A stretch of DNA of 64,000 bases. Origin: Neoceratodus forsteri (taxonomy: Eukaryota; Chordata; Ceratodontiformes; Ceratodontidae). The notes under the pieces were generated by a model, which saw only the letters and a program-made list of their open reading frames with translations, did no database searches and was not told the origin of the DNA. The DNA lies in NCBI GenBank assembly GCA_016271365.2, contig CM057452.1, forward strand, positions 1,245,423,001 to 1,245,487,000, given 5' to 3'. This document shows positions 24,901 to 35,996 of the stretch, piece after piece; position 1 is the stretch's first letter, and each line of letters starts with the position of its first letter. Made by a program: the position numbers and the translations under genes.

Positions 24901-26575
24901 GGGCTGGATATTCAAAAGGGTTGCGCCATGCGCAATAGGGTTGCACCTGCACAAGTCCGAACTTGTTCCATTCTGCCATATTCAGCAGGAGGCAGTTGCG
25001 CCACAGAAAACATGCTGAGCAACAGTGAAATGAAAATGAATGCATGCTGAACTGGAGGGGGAGGAACCATGCATAAATTGCACAGCCCGATATTCAGCAG
25101 GGCTGTGCAGAGTTGTGCAGGCGCAACCCCCAACCTGCGCCTGCACAACTTTGAGCCAAAAAAGAAGGCTTAAGTTGAGGGCCACCCACAGGTGAGCTGC
25201 TGCATTGCAGGGTGCAACACAGCAGCTGCCATCTGTGGCTGGCCACCCAATCCTGTGCCCCCCTGCAGCCCGGTCGTGGGCGGCGACTGTAAATCCCCCC
25301 ACCACCCCACTGGCCGATCGCGGGCATAGTTTAATCCCCACCAGCCTGATCGCGGGCAGCAATGCTAGCTCCCGAGCGTATCCTGGTGGTCCAGTGGACG
25401 AAAAGTCCGATCGCGGGCAGTAGTGTGAATCCCCCTCCTGAATTCAGCCCTGGTGGTCTAGTGCGCATCCGATCATGGGATGTAAATGCCACAATCCTCC
25501 CCAACATTGCCCTGGTGGCTAGTGTCCCCCTCCCACCCACCCATGAAGTCCCACCACCGCTCCCCCAGCTGGCAGGCGGCAGCATCCCTCCTGCCACCCG
25601 CGCCCGCCAGCTGACAGCTCGGTAGGGCTGCATACCCGATGGTGCAGAGAAAGAGCCAATGGGCGTGCAGCCCATACCATACATGACAGTCAGATTTGTG
25701 AATGATTCATTCACAAAACTGGACTGTCATGTATATGGCTGCTACCATTGGCTTCTGCACCATCGGAGTGCAGCCTACCGGGCTGTCAGAGCAGTCGGCA
25801 GTGGCGGCAAGCGGGAGGATGCTGCGCCCGCCGGCTGTGGGGAGGCGGGTGGGGGTGGTGGGTGGTGGGGAGGGGAGACACTCACACCAGGGCAATGTTG
25901 GGGGATTTGTGCAGCATTTACATCCCGCAATCGGGATGTGCCACTAGACCACCAGGGCTGAATTCGGGAGGGGGATTCTATACTACTGCCCACGCATCAG
26001 GCTTTTCGGTCCACTGGACCACCAGGGATACATCTGGGTGGGGAGCCACATTGCTGCCTGTGACTGGCTGTTGGGGGGGGAATTAAACCATGCCCGTGAT
26101 CGGGCCAGTGAGGGGGGTGGGAGGGATTCTACACTGTTTTGCCCACGATCGGGCTGCAGGGGGCATCGGTCCCTGATGGCTGCTGCCTGGCAGGGTGCCA
26201 GACGCAAGTCCTCGGGGATCGAAGCACCTACATGCTAATGGCATGCAAATGGGGCCATAATCAGATGCAAATGGTCTCCCTGTGCCTTGCATGAATTATA
26301 GCCCCATTTGCATGTCACCTTTTGAATATCGGGATTTTACGCATGGCGCAATGGTACTTGCGCCACTGCAAGTTGAATGCTCCATTCTGTCAACTTGCGG
26401 TGGCACAAGTTCCACTGCACCATGCACAGTGGCTGTGGCTGGGGGGGGTGATATTCAAAGGAGGTGCTCAATAGCGCAACTCCTTTGAATATCGCCCCGG
26501 ACACACCCCTGCGCAACTATTTTGTGCAGTGCAAGGGCTTGCGCCTATGAATGGCACAGTTTGAATATACAGCCC
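24901..26575. mobile_element. Foldback element FB-1, 3-bp TSD (Harbinger-like)
   Basis: The ends GGGCTGGATATTCAAA and, inward from the right, GGGCTGTATATTCAAA match at 15 of 16. The flanks are a 3-bp duplication GCA (24898-24900 and 26576-26578), proven by the continuous LINE B frame on excision. The body is a 1.67-kb palindrome whose centre is ACATGACAGTC (25681-25691) pairing with GACTGTCATGT (25722-25732). Repeats CCTGGTGGTCCAGTGG lie in the left arm and their inverse in the right. Three-base duplications and GG-rich ends suit PIF/Harbinger, though TWA is the usual target. No transposase; the many long overlapping frames are palindrome artefacts. Confidence 0.75.
26243..26313. promoter_or_regulatory. 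Cluster of three octamer (POU) motifs in FB-1
   Basis: ATGCAAAT occurs at 26243-26250 and 26265-26272, and its complement ATTTGCAT at 26306-26313. The same three-motif layout is present in the related element at 44689-44760. Whether a POU factor binds is unknown. Confidence 0.4.
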
Positions 26576-28862
26576 GCAATGCTAATATGGAATCTTAATG
26601 AAGATGCTCTAGAGCAAGTCTACTCATTTAAATACCTAGGCACTCACATTGATGACACTCTCAATTTCTGCGGTCATATTGACCATGTTGTCAAAATCGC
26701 CAATATGAAACCTGCAGTGCTATACTGCCACAGGCACTCTATAACATCTGATGCCCTAAAACTAGCCAAGAGCAGTTTGGTCCTTGCATCTATTCTACGG
26801 CCTACCAATATATTGGGTGGGCACCGAAGCTGCTCTCAATTGAATAAAAACCCTATACAACAAGACTTGCCAGCTGACCCTAGGAGATGATTCTTCAACC
26901 CACACCTGTGTCTTTACTCAGATACTGGATGGCTTCCTCTCCATCTCAGAGCCCGGTACCAGACCTTTCTATTTGCCAAGAGACCCCAATTAAGACTAGC
27001 GCCTCCATCTCTATGTGGACTCTTCCAGCAGGCTAGATCATCTAAGCCAACCAGGAGTGCAGAGAAAGGCAGGCTTCTGGTACCATTTAAATGCACCACC
27101 CTGCACAGAAATCCATTTTGTACCAAGGACCAAAATGGTATAATGGGCTACCTGCATCATTCATTGAAAGCAATAAGATTAGCCTCTTCAAAACAGGACT
27201 TAGGACTCCACTGCATCATGAACTGGCCTGTGCATGCTTTGACTAGCCAAACTATAGGACTCTTTAGCCTGAATAACCCACCCCTCCCCCTTCCCCTTCC
27301 CAGTCCATCCCCTCCTACACCACCATCCCCCCTCCACCTCCTAACCCCCCCACCCTCTCCTGGCCCTAATATTTCCACCCTAATTCCTCTCCTACACAAC
27401 TCCCTCCATTACCACCACTTACCTCCTTGCTGTTTATATCCCAACCTCCTTTCACACCTCTCCTCACTCCAGTACCCTCCCATTAGTTTTCTCCCCGCCT
27501 GTTCATCCCCCACTTGCCTCCTACTGAGCTCCAGCTTGCACCCCTCACGCTGCTGGCATCACTGCAGCAACCTCTATCACTACCCTCCCACAAAACAACA
27601 ACGCCATCCTTAGGCTGCTCCCCCACCCACTCCCCCTCTGTATAGCTAATCCCAATCTGTATGGCCAGTACTCTTAGGGGCCTGATGACCCTAAATTGAT
27701 GGACTAAAGCACTTCCTTTGAAACTGTATCCTTTGTTTGAGCTGTATCCTGAATGTTCCCTCACTGAAATGCTTTATACCCTTGAAACCATGTTCTTCCT
27801 ATATTATTTGTAACCTGACTGAAACAAACTGTTCCTTCAATGTATTCTGACTCATATCGTTCAAATGTATGCAACCGATATGCTTTGTCTAACTTTTTTT
27901 GTAATATCTGCAACCTGTATGTTTGACTAATTGTTTTGTGTATGACCTGGAACCTTTGTAAACAGGTCCCAGGACTCAAAGGTATTAAACCTAAACTGCA
28001 ATAAATAAATAAATAATTATGAGTGTTCAGGGTGATATACCAGGTTACCTCTCAGACAAATTAAAATTTAAGGAAATAAACCCAATTCTTAGGAAAACAG
28101 TAAACAATGAGCTAGTTGTTCCTAAATAAACAACTAAAAGATCTAAGTATTTCTTTAGTTACATGATTCCTCAGCTGTGGAACAATCTTCCATCAAGGTT
28201 CCGGTAGGTAAAGTAAACCTTCTATCTAAAAAATACTTGAACAATGGTTCATGGATACTATAAGTATTCAAATTAAGTCCTGCTGTGCCAAAGTTGAGTA
28301 TTCAAGCTGTAGCGCATAAGATGTCTTTTAGAATTGTTATTTCTTCAGGTTGTGAAATGTATTTACATGTGATGTGCAATTATTGTATGTATTGTTTTGG
28401 CATGTTTTGTAATTTTGTAATCTGGATTCATGTTATGCCATGGGTCACCATTTTAAATGAGTTTATTCTCAAAGGCCTAAGCCTTCAGTAAAATGAAATG
28501 AAACAATTGTCATGTTCATAAGGTAGTGTTGTAAAAAGACTATGTTGAGAATTTGGGGCCAAAATATCAAAAAAAAAAAATACACACACAACAAAAACAA
28601 AGTTATGACTAAGCAATGACATTTTTTTTTTAGCATTTACTATATTCATAATATTGCAGTTTTTTTTTTACTTCTGAGCCCACATTTTCAACATACTATT
28701 TTTTTACCCTATCTCATGAACATGGCAGGAGTCATTTACAAATCTCCCTGCAATATCTGTGTTTACAGTCATTTCACAAAATCACATTTCAGGTGGTGTT
28801 TGCTAAATGTCACCTGTAATGTTCATGTAGTACAGTATTCTATGATATGAAACTATTCTATG

Positions 28863-29999
28863 AAACTTATAAAACGCTGCCTTACATGAAAATTTATGCA
28901 AACTGTATATTTTTGAATGCTCTGTTATAAAACTTCTGTATAATTTGAAGCTGTTGCACACCTCGTAATCTCGCGAGATTTGGAGCCCTAGCTACTCTAG
29001 GCAGAGGAGAGTAGTTTGAGAAAACAATTCCAAACTACCTCTCATTTTGATTATTTCTTTTATGAACAGGAAAGCACTTTTAAGGGGCAAAACTCCATTT
29101 TAATAGGCACTACAGGGTGAAATTTGGGAAAGTTCGAGTTTTTGGACTTGCAAGGACACTCAGGAAGCGCGAGTTACTTCCGGGTGTCACTCGCTATTTA
29201 AATAGCACTGCAGTGAGCAGGTCTCTTGCTGTTTGATCTATTAACCATTTTAAACTTATAAAATGCTGCCTTACATGAAAATTTATGCAAACTGTGTATT
29301 TTTGAATGCTCTGTTATAAAACTTTGGTATAATTTGAAGCTGTTGCACACCTCGTAATCTCACAAGGTTTGGAGCCCTAGGTACTCTAGGCAGAGGAGAG
29401 TAGTTTGAGAAAACAATTCCAAACTACCTCTCATTTTGATTATTTCTTTTATGAACAGGAAAGCACTTTTAAGGGCCAAAACTCCATTTTAATAGGCACT
29501 ACAGGGTGAAATTTGGGAAAGTTCGAGTTTTTGGACTTGCGAGGACACTCAGGAAGCGCGAGTTACTTCCGGGTGTCACTCGCTATTTAAATAGCACTGC
29601 AGCAAGCAGGTCTCTTGCTGTTTGATCTATTAACCATTTTAAACTTATAAAATGCTGCCTTACATGAAAATTTATGCAAACTGTGTATTTTTGAATGCTC
29701 TGTTATAAAACTTTTGTATAATTTGAAGCTGTTGCACACCTCGTAATCTCGCGAGGTTTGGAGCCCTAGGTACTCTAGGCTGAGGAGAGTAGTTTGAGAA
29801 AACAATTCCAAACTAACTCTCATTTTGATTATTTCTTTTATGAACAGGAAAGCACTTTTAAGGGGCAAAACTCCATTTTAATAGGCACTACAGGGTGAAA
29901 TTTGGGAAAGTTCGAGTTTTTGGACTTGCGAGGACACTCAGGAAGCGCGAGTTACTTCTGGGTGTCACTCGCTATTTAAATAGCACTGCAGCGAGCAGG
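28863..29999 (+). promoter_or_regulatory. Three 389-bp tandem 5' monomers of CR1 LINE
   Basis: Units start at 28863, 29252 and 29641 with AAACTTATAAAAYGCTGCC; the third runs into the ORF1 leader at about 29999. Each ends with a palindromic TATTTAAATA box (29195-29204, 29584-29593, 29973-29982). Just upstream is ACTTCCGG, an ETS-type site (29176-29183 and 29565-29572; changed to ACTTCTGG in unit 3). Monomer 1 also has TCTCGCGAGA (28969-28978), a known vertebrate promoter element; units 2 and 3 have mutated versions. The arrangement is like the tandem promoter monomers of mouse L1. Function is inferred. Confidence 0.75.
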
Positions 30000-30142
30000 G
30001 TGGCATGCGCTGCATCGTAAAAGATGCAAGGCAGCGACACGCGCGGTCACGCGGTGTCAGTGTGACAGTGTGATAGAGTGAGGGGGACACATGTACTCTC
30101 ATCGGTGAGTAAAATAAAACTATTGAATATCCTAATAAGCGG

Positions 30143-31487
30143 ATGTGTAGTAAGACTACGGCTGATTTAATAATCTTAGAGCCTATACCGGATGTGAGTT
30201 CAGATCAAATAACAACTGATAAAGACAATATGAGGGATGTGATAATCACACTGGATGGCAAAACAGGTATTAAATGTAATACTTGCTCGATGTATGCCCT
30301 ATTTACCTCTCTCCCTCAGACCACCTTTTTTATATGTGATAAATGCACTAGCAATAGTGTATTGAGGGAAGATATAGAAAATTTTTATAAGAGACTCGCA
30401 GTGATTGAAAAATATCAGGAAAATCAAACAAAATCATTAGGGAACCCCTCCCAAATTAGCACTAGAAATAATGTGGAAATAAATAATGGAGAAAATGTTA
30501 CTGTATCCAGTAATAATACAGGGAATTATGAGAAAAGGAAAAGATGTGAATCAAATGACACTAGTTTAGATAGTGAAGCTGAAGAATGGACTTTTGTGAA
30601 TACTGGTCATAAATCAAAATTTAGAAGAAGGGCCATTGGAAACAATATTATATTGTCAAATAGATATGATCCTTTAATTAGTCTGGATAATACAGATCCT
30701 TTAGCTGAGTTGACACAAGGTGTTAATTTCCAAAAGCAAATTCCTATGGCTACTGAATATGATCCCAGACCTGATGTTATAACTAAGGAAGTGAGTGCAA
30801 ACATCCAGGTGTCTTCAATTGAACCCATGTCTGAAATAGTATCACATGAAATAAATGGACAAGAAGAAGGGTCTACATTTGACTGTGTCCATACTCATGA
30901 TGAACATAATAAAAGTGTAGACGTTTTGTTAAATTCAGTTAAGAGTCACCCTCTGAATGATGTAAAAACTTTGAGTAGACAATTCTATGTTTTGGGAGAT
31001 TCGATAATTAAATACACAGACAAGATAGTATGTAGATCGACAAGCATAATATAGCTTGTTCTGCCTTTGAGGAGCTGGTATCAGAGATATAAATAAAATG
31101 TGCCCGGACATTCTAAAAACTTCTGGCCAAAATCCATTGGTCATTTTACATGTAGGGACAAATGATATAAGAAAACTATCTGTTGATGAAATTAAGCAAG
31201 AACTTATAGATATTGGAAAAACTTTGGACAAATTTCATTGTGAAACATGGTTCTCTGAAATACCTCCTGTTCCAAGAGCAAATTATCATACTTTATGTAA
31301 AATTAAAGTTGTAAATGAGTGGCTAAGAAAATGGACACTCAAGTCAGGCTACAAATCTATAACTCATTGGGAAAATTTTGTTGACACACCCTCATTATTT
31401 AGTTGGGACGGGTTACATTTGAGTAGACAAGGAGCATACAAATTAGGTAGGACTTTTGAAAACATCATTAAGTCCAATTTAAACTAG
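30143..31487 (+). pseudogene. CR1 ORF1: zinc finger, coiled coil, SGNH esterase
   Basis: Starts at ATG 30143. Residues 46-71 hold a CNTC...CDKC zinc finger of the PHD-like kind known in CR1 ORF1, followed by a short coiled coil (LREDIENFYKRLAVIEKYQE), a long Asn/Ser-rich linker, and the SGNH domain: YVLGDSIIKY (block I), HVGTNDIRK (block III) and SWDGLHLSRQG (block V). One break between 31054 and 31098 shifts the frame within the esterase. All three catalytic blocks are present as sequence. In related elements this protein accompanies the element RNA; the esterase substrate is unknown. Confidence 0.85.
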
Positions 31488-31579
31488 AAAACAAGGGACA
31501 AGGGGACCAACCAAAACTAAATTAAATCATGCCACTAACTTATTACAACTATCAAATTTAAAAACAAAGGCTTTAGTAG

Positions 31580-34109
31580 ATTGAAAATTTGGAATGTTAA
31601 TGCATGAAGCTTAAATAATAATAAGTTAAGTGAATTGAAATTACGAATTAATCAGGAAAATATTAACATTATATGTGTGACAGAAACTTGGTGGAATGAA
31701 TCAAATGATTGGTCTAACAATATTGATGGAGTTCACCTATTTACTAAAAATCGTATTGGGAAAAAAGGAGGAGGTGTATGTTGCTATATCTCTGAGTTTC
31801 TTCATAGTCAGGAAATTAAAATAAGTGATTTTGCAGATAATATTCCTGAAACATTATGGGTAAGCATTTGTTTTCCTCACTTACCTAAATTGAATTTGGG
31901 GATCTGTTACAGACCTCCTAACAGTAATAATGTTTATAACAATAACTTATTAGAAGAATTGATTCAAGCATCAAATATTGGGGATTTTTTGATTATGGGC
32001 TATTTTAATGCTCCTGGAATTATGTGGTTGGAGCATAAAGCAACAAGTGCCTTTGAAAAAGCACTCTTGGATACTATAACTTCTCAAGGTTACTATCAAA
32101 TGGTTGAGGTTCCAACTAGGGGTAAGAGTACTTTAGATTTGGTTATTACTAATTGTATTGATAAGATCGATAGAATAGACACCTTGCCACATTTATGTAA
32201 TAGTGACCACAATATTGTTGAATGTTCATCTTATACTGGAAATATCAAATTTAGAAATCATATACAATCCCTCAATTATAGAAAAGCAGATTGGAACAAA
32301 ATTATTGATGTATTTAAAAAACTGGATTGGGGGCAGTCATATTACAGTTTAGAGGTAAATCATATGTGGGTAAAGTTGAAAAATAAAATACAAGAAATAA
32401 TTGTGAATCATATTCCTAAGCGTAAAATTGTTAATAGTAAAGGTTATATCCCCCATTGGTTTAATATAGACATAAAGAGACAAATTAGAAGAAAGAATAA
32501 AGCCTTTAAAAAGTACAAAAAGAATCCTACTGACATAAATTATACTAAATATAGAAAACAGCAGAAATTGCTTAAGATTATTATAAAAAAAGGCAAAATT
32601 AAATTTGAAAACAATCTTGCATCAAATAAAAATCAAAAGGCTTTTTATGCTTATGTAAATGGTAATAAACGAGTTTCAAAAAAAATTACATCAATAATAG
32701 TAAATGGAGGAACTATTACAAATAATAAAGATATAGCTGATAATTTCAACAAATATTTTACATCAATATATCAGGCTCAAAACACCAATATTGGTATTGC
32801 TGATGTAAAAAATGAAACATCTATTAATATAAGTCATGAATTAGTTAAAATAGAACTATTAAAATTAAATATATCCTCCTCCTCAGGACCAGACAATATT
32901 GATACGATTGTATGGAAAAAACATGTGGATGTGCTAATTGATCCTCTTACAAAATTATTCAATAAATCCCTTGAAACTGGTGTGGTGCCATTGGATTGGA
33001 AGAGGGCTATAGTGGTGCCTATTCATAAAAAAGACAATAAATCTTGTATGACCAATTATAGACCAATTAGTTTGACATCAGTTTGCTGTAAGTTGTTGGA
33101 AAGGCTAATTAAAAATATCATCGATGAAGATATTATAAGATTGAGACTACAAGATGTTACTCAGAACGGATTCAGAAGAGGGCTTTCATGCAATACCAAT
33201 CTATTAGCCTTTTACAACCATATCAGCCTTAAATTAGATAGCGGTAGACCAATGGATGTAATCCTCCTGGACTTGGGAAAGGCGTTTGATTCAGTTCCAC
33301 ATTAGCTGTTGATAGATAAAGTAACTAAACTTGGTTTAAATAAATACATTATTAGATGGATTGCAAATTGGTTGGCAAACCGTACTCAGAGGGTACGTAT
33401 CAATACTGTTTTATCGGATGAGGGACGTGTTTCCAGTGGGGTCTCTCAGGGATCAGTATTGGGCCTCCTGTTATTTGTTCTTTATATTGGCGATATGAAT
33501 GTAGGTGTCAAGTCACTTATAACCAAATTTGCCGATGTTACTAAAATAGTGGGAGAAGTTGCAACTTACAATGATTATATGGAGCTAAAAAATAGTTTAA
33601 GTCAAATTGAAGATTGAGGGATACGTAATGGTATGAAATTTAATGAAGATAAATGTGCTGTAATCCATCTTGGGAAAAATAACCCAAAATATTCATACCT
33701 TCTAAACACAAAAAAAATAAAACATAGTAATATTGAAAAGGATTTGGGTGTTTGGATAAATTCCAGATTATCATCTAATACACACATCTCAAAATTAATA
33801 GGCAAATGTAATAGTACTATTTATGCTATTAATAAAGCCTTTATATCGAGGAATAGAGAGTGTGTACTTAAACTATATAAGACCTATGTACTCCCTAATC
33901 TTGACTATGGATCCCCCATATGGAGTCCATATTTAAAGAAAGACATATCTAGAGTGGAAAATATTCAAAAATGTCTAACAAAGTCAATAAAAGGTTTGCA
34001 AAATGTGGAATATGTGGATAGACTATCTGAACTCAATTTGTACCCTTTGGAATTGAGACGATTAGGGAGATCTGCTATTTTATATCGATTTTGGAGAATA
34101 ACATCTTGA
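31580..34109 (+). pseudogene. CR1 ORF2: APE endonuclease and reverse transcriptase
   Basis: The frame begins around WNVNA (31588), immediately followed by a TGA, and is open from 31635 to 33305 (556 codons). Endonuclease: VTETWW, GGGVCCYIS, GICYRPP, IMGYFNAPG (GDFN catalytic Asp changed to Tyr) and SDHNIVE. RT: WKRAIVVPIHKKDN, NYRPISLTSVCCKLLERL, LDLGKAFDSVP, then a TAG stop at 33304, GVSQGSVLGLLLFVLYIGD, and FADVTKI where the second catalytic Asp is Val. A TGA at 33615 follows, then the thumb (33633-34109) with LGVWINSRLS and NLDYGSPIW. Endonuclease and RT are therefore both inactive. Confidence 0.9.
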
Positions 34110-34395
34110 TGTCTCAATGTAATATAATTTGGAATCCTAAAACCTTAAACTCAAGATCACATGATAAACAAATTTTATAAATAGAGCAAGATCTAATAGA
34201 CATTTAAATTTTTATAATATATGAACTCCCTTAATTTGGAATAGCTTACCAAGGAATATAGTTGAAAAAACGTCATTTGATACATTTAAAATGGAGTTAG
34301 ATAAAATTTTGCTTACAAATATCAGGAAATATATCAACATATAAGCCCACTATGAATGGGAGACAATTAAATGGGCCACGGCCTACTTTGTCTAC

Positions 34396-34420
34396 AATTA
34401 CCAAGTTACCAAGTTACCAA
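34396..34420 (+). repeat. CR1 3' terminal octamer repeat
   Basis: Two and a half copies of CCAAGTTA close the LINE. Short 8-bp tandem 3' ends are a hallmark of CR1 elements. Confidence 0.7.
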
Positions 34421-34979
34421 ATATCTTGTAAAGTCAGGCTCACAATCTAAGAACACAACAATGTTATGTGTAAACTTCTTCATTACCCTATCATGACACT
34501 TTCACTATTACAACTCATGTTATTAATTTGTTAGTTGTAACTGCTGCATTTTCTGTGCCAAACAACTACACAGCAACTACAAGCAAGTGAACATTTGGCA
34601 TATGCCAATGCTTGTCTTTTTGTTGCTATAAACCCAATGTTTGCCGTTAGGTGCTATAGGTCTTGCCTGTATGTGTAACCTGAGCCCTTGGTGGTTCTTC
34701 CAACAAGGGAAGGCAGCCAGACAATTAACTTTTTACAAATGTTAAAGATTGTAATGGGAAGAACGTGGGAGAATGGCACCCTTTGCAGTGGGGAAAGTGT
34801 CAGAAGCACGTAGAGTTAAAAAAGGAAATAGATACAGCACACACTCCACTTCAGTGTTGTTTCACTGCTGACCAGGAACCACACAAAGACATTGCTATGT
34901 GATAACACAAATCCTTTATTTGTTAAATGAGGTGCAAAAGCAACATAAGTTAATAATAGCAGCACAGAGTCAGGCAGCA

Positions 34980-35996
34980 ACGATCATTCTTGAAAAAGCA
35001 GCTGAAGTGAAACATTGACTAATGTCTGAATAAAGTTCAAGGACATAAGCAACATTGCAGAGGGGCTGAAAGGGAAGGTGTGCCTCTTTTCAAATAACAT
35101 GATCAGCAACAGGGTTGACACTTCTGGAGGAATAGAGAAAATGAGAAGGAACCTATGCAAGCTTGAGGAGTGGTTAAGAGTGTGGCAGCTAAAATTCAAT
35201 GCAATGAAGTTCAGGATCATGCACTTGGGATACAGAAATGCAGGGGAGGAGTACATGATGGGGGGAGGGTACTGACGGTCACCAAACAAGAAAGGGATCT
35301 GGGAGTAATCATATCTGATGATCTAAAGGCTGCCAAATAATGAGAAAAGTCTGTGAGGTGAGCCAGTGGAATGCTGGGGTGCATAGGGAGAGGAATCTCT
35401 GGCAGAAAGAAGGAGGTAATGATGCCACTGTATAGAACATTGGCGAGACCTCAACGAGATTATTGTGTCCAGTTCTGGAGGCCACATCTCCTGATGGACA
35501 TAGAGTAGAAGTGGTTCAGAGAAGGGCGACAAAAATGGTGCAGGGGTTGCATCAAGCATCATATGAGGGGAGACTGGAAGATCTGAATATGTATTCCCTG
35601 GATGAGAGATGGGGGATATGATGGAGACTTTCAAATACCTCAAGCAGGTAAATAAGGTGCAAGAGGGTAGAATCTTTCAAAAAAAAAAAGATGTTCGAGA
35701 ACAAGGTGCCATGATATGAAGATAGAGGAGGTAGACTTAGGAGTCATGTGAGAATGTATTTTTTCACAGAAAGGGTAGTGGATCCATGGAACAGCCTCCC
35801 AGCAGAGGTTGTAGGAGCAAAAATGGTAGGGAAATTCAAAAATGAATGGGACAGACATAAAGGAACTCTAGTGATAGGAAAGAGAGGATAAGTCACATAT
35901 CATTTAGGATTTGCTGTATATGAAATGGGTAAGCAAAATGGGCACACTAGGGGGGCCAAACAGTACTTATCTGCCATTAAATTCTATGTTTCTGTA
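34980..35996 (+). mobile_element. CR1 copy, 5'-truncated, 3' tail intact
   Basis: The plus-strand 3' third of a CR1. It begins within the RT catalytic block: KGKVCLFSNNMISNR, where FADDTKI is expected. It continues with LEEWLRVWQLKFNAMKFRIMHLG, ERDLGVIISDDLK, a degraded thumb and the 3' tail TCTGCCATTAAATTCTATGTTTCTG. Stops and shifts throughout. The tail is the same as in the copies ending at 43590 and 49016. Confidence 0.85.

Larger units (their letters stand above)
24310..26890 (+). pseudogene. LINE B reverse transcriptase, interrupted
   Basis: The first exon-like part is open for 203 residues (24439-25050, of which the last 50 are foldback sequence). It shows TDLTKAFDSINHHLIL, IGVPQGSVLGPLLFSLYINT and IVLYEDDAVISASGRDQ, where YEDD replaces YADD but keeps both catalytic Asp. 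Then SWFSAKKLLLNHKKTKSM. After the insertion it resumes at 26579 with IWNLNEDALEQVYSFKYLGT and the thumb. The excised junction reads KKLYAMLIWN in frame. Downstream pieces (26890-27240) are frameshifted. Confidence 0.85.
24286..28017 (+). mobile_element. LINE B (L2/Rex1-like), split by foldback element
   Basis: A 5'-truncated LINE whose RT begins around LERVVSDQLTEYLEKYN (24286) and whose 3' UTR ends in AATAAATAAATAAATAA (28001-28017). A 1.7-kb foldback DNA element interrupts it at 24901-26575, and removing that leaves the reading frame continuous. It is the best preserved L2/Rex1-like copy in the window and is younger than LINE A, into which it inserted. A member of the same family lies at 17222-18360 in reverse. 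Confidence 0.8.
22851..28505 (+). mobile_element. LINE A (L2/Rex1-like), split by LINE B
   Basis: The plus-strand 5'-truncated LINE is present as 22851-24285 and 28018-28505. The second part reads GDIPGYLSDKLKFKEINP and FFSYMIPQLWNNLPSRF, the usual C-terminus of such RT proteins, and ends in a short ATGAA-type tail (about 28490-28503). The split pieces read on from each other. It sits within the 285-bp array of element 2, which continues on both sides. Confidence 0.75.
28863..34420 (+). mobile_element. Nearly full-length CR1-type LINE with promoter monomers
   Basis: A 5.56-kb plus-strand element: three tandem 5' monomers (28863-29999), a 143-bp CpG-rich leader, ORF1 (30143-31487) with zinc finger, coiled coil and SGNH esterase, ORF2 (about 31580-34109) with endonuclease and RT, and a 3' end of CCAAGTTA octamer repeats (34400-34420). 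It is the only complete CR1-type element in the window. It inserted into the 285-bp array of element 2. Both ORFs are interrupted and two catalytic residues are lost, so it is dead, but the monomers remain about 97% alike, so the insertion is fairly young. Confidence 0.9.
20989..34640. mobile_element. Array-bearing element 2, split by nested LINEs
   Basis: It starts with the hairpin TATGTTTGC to GCAAACATA (20989-21017) and ends near ATTTGGCATATGCCAAT (about 34586-34602), similar to the end of element 1. Its own sequence is in three pieces: 20989-22850, 28505-28862 and 34421-34640. The rest is inserted LINEs. Internal order matches element 1: about 63-bp minisatellite (21332-21760), T-tract (21773-21788), C-rich block, then 285-bp units with CTCATGAACATGACAGGTGT. 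No transposase seen. Confidence 0.45.

Noticed and set aside
25205..26238. Cluster of frames up to 127 residues on both strands
   Set aside because: They mirror each other across the palindrome of foldback element FB-1, as expected of GC-rich inverted repeats.
31098..31487. Host GDSL/SGNH lipase gene
   Set aside because: The GTND and DGLHL blocks sit between a zinc-finger coiled-coil frame and an endonuclease-RT frame, so this is a CR1 ORF1, not a cellular enzyme.
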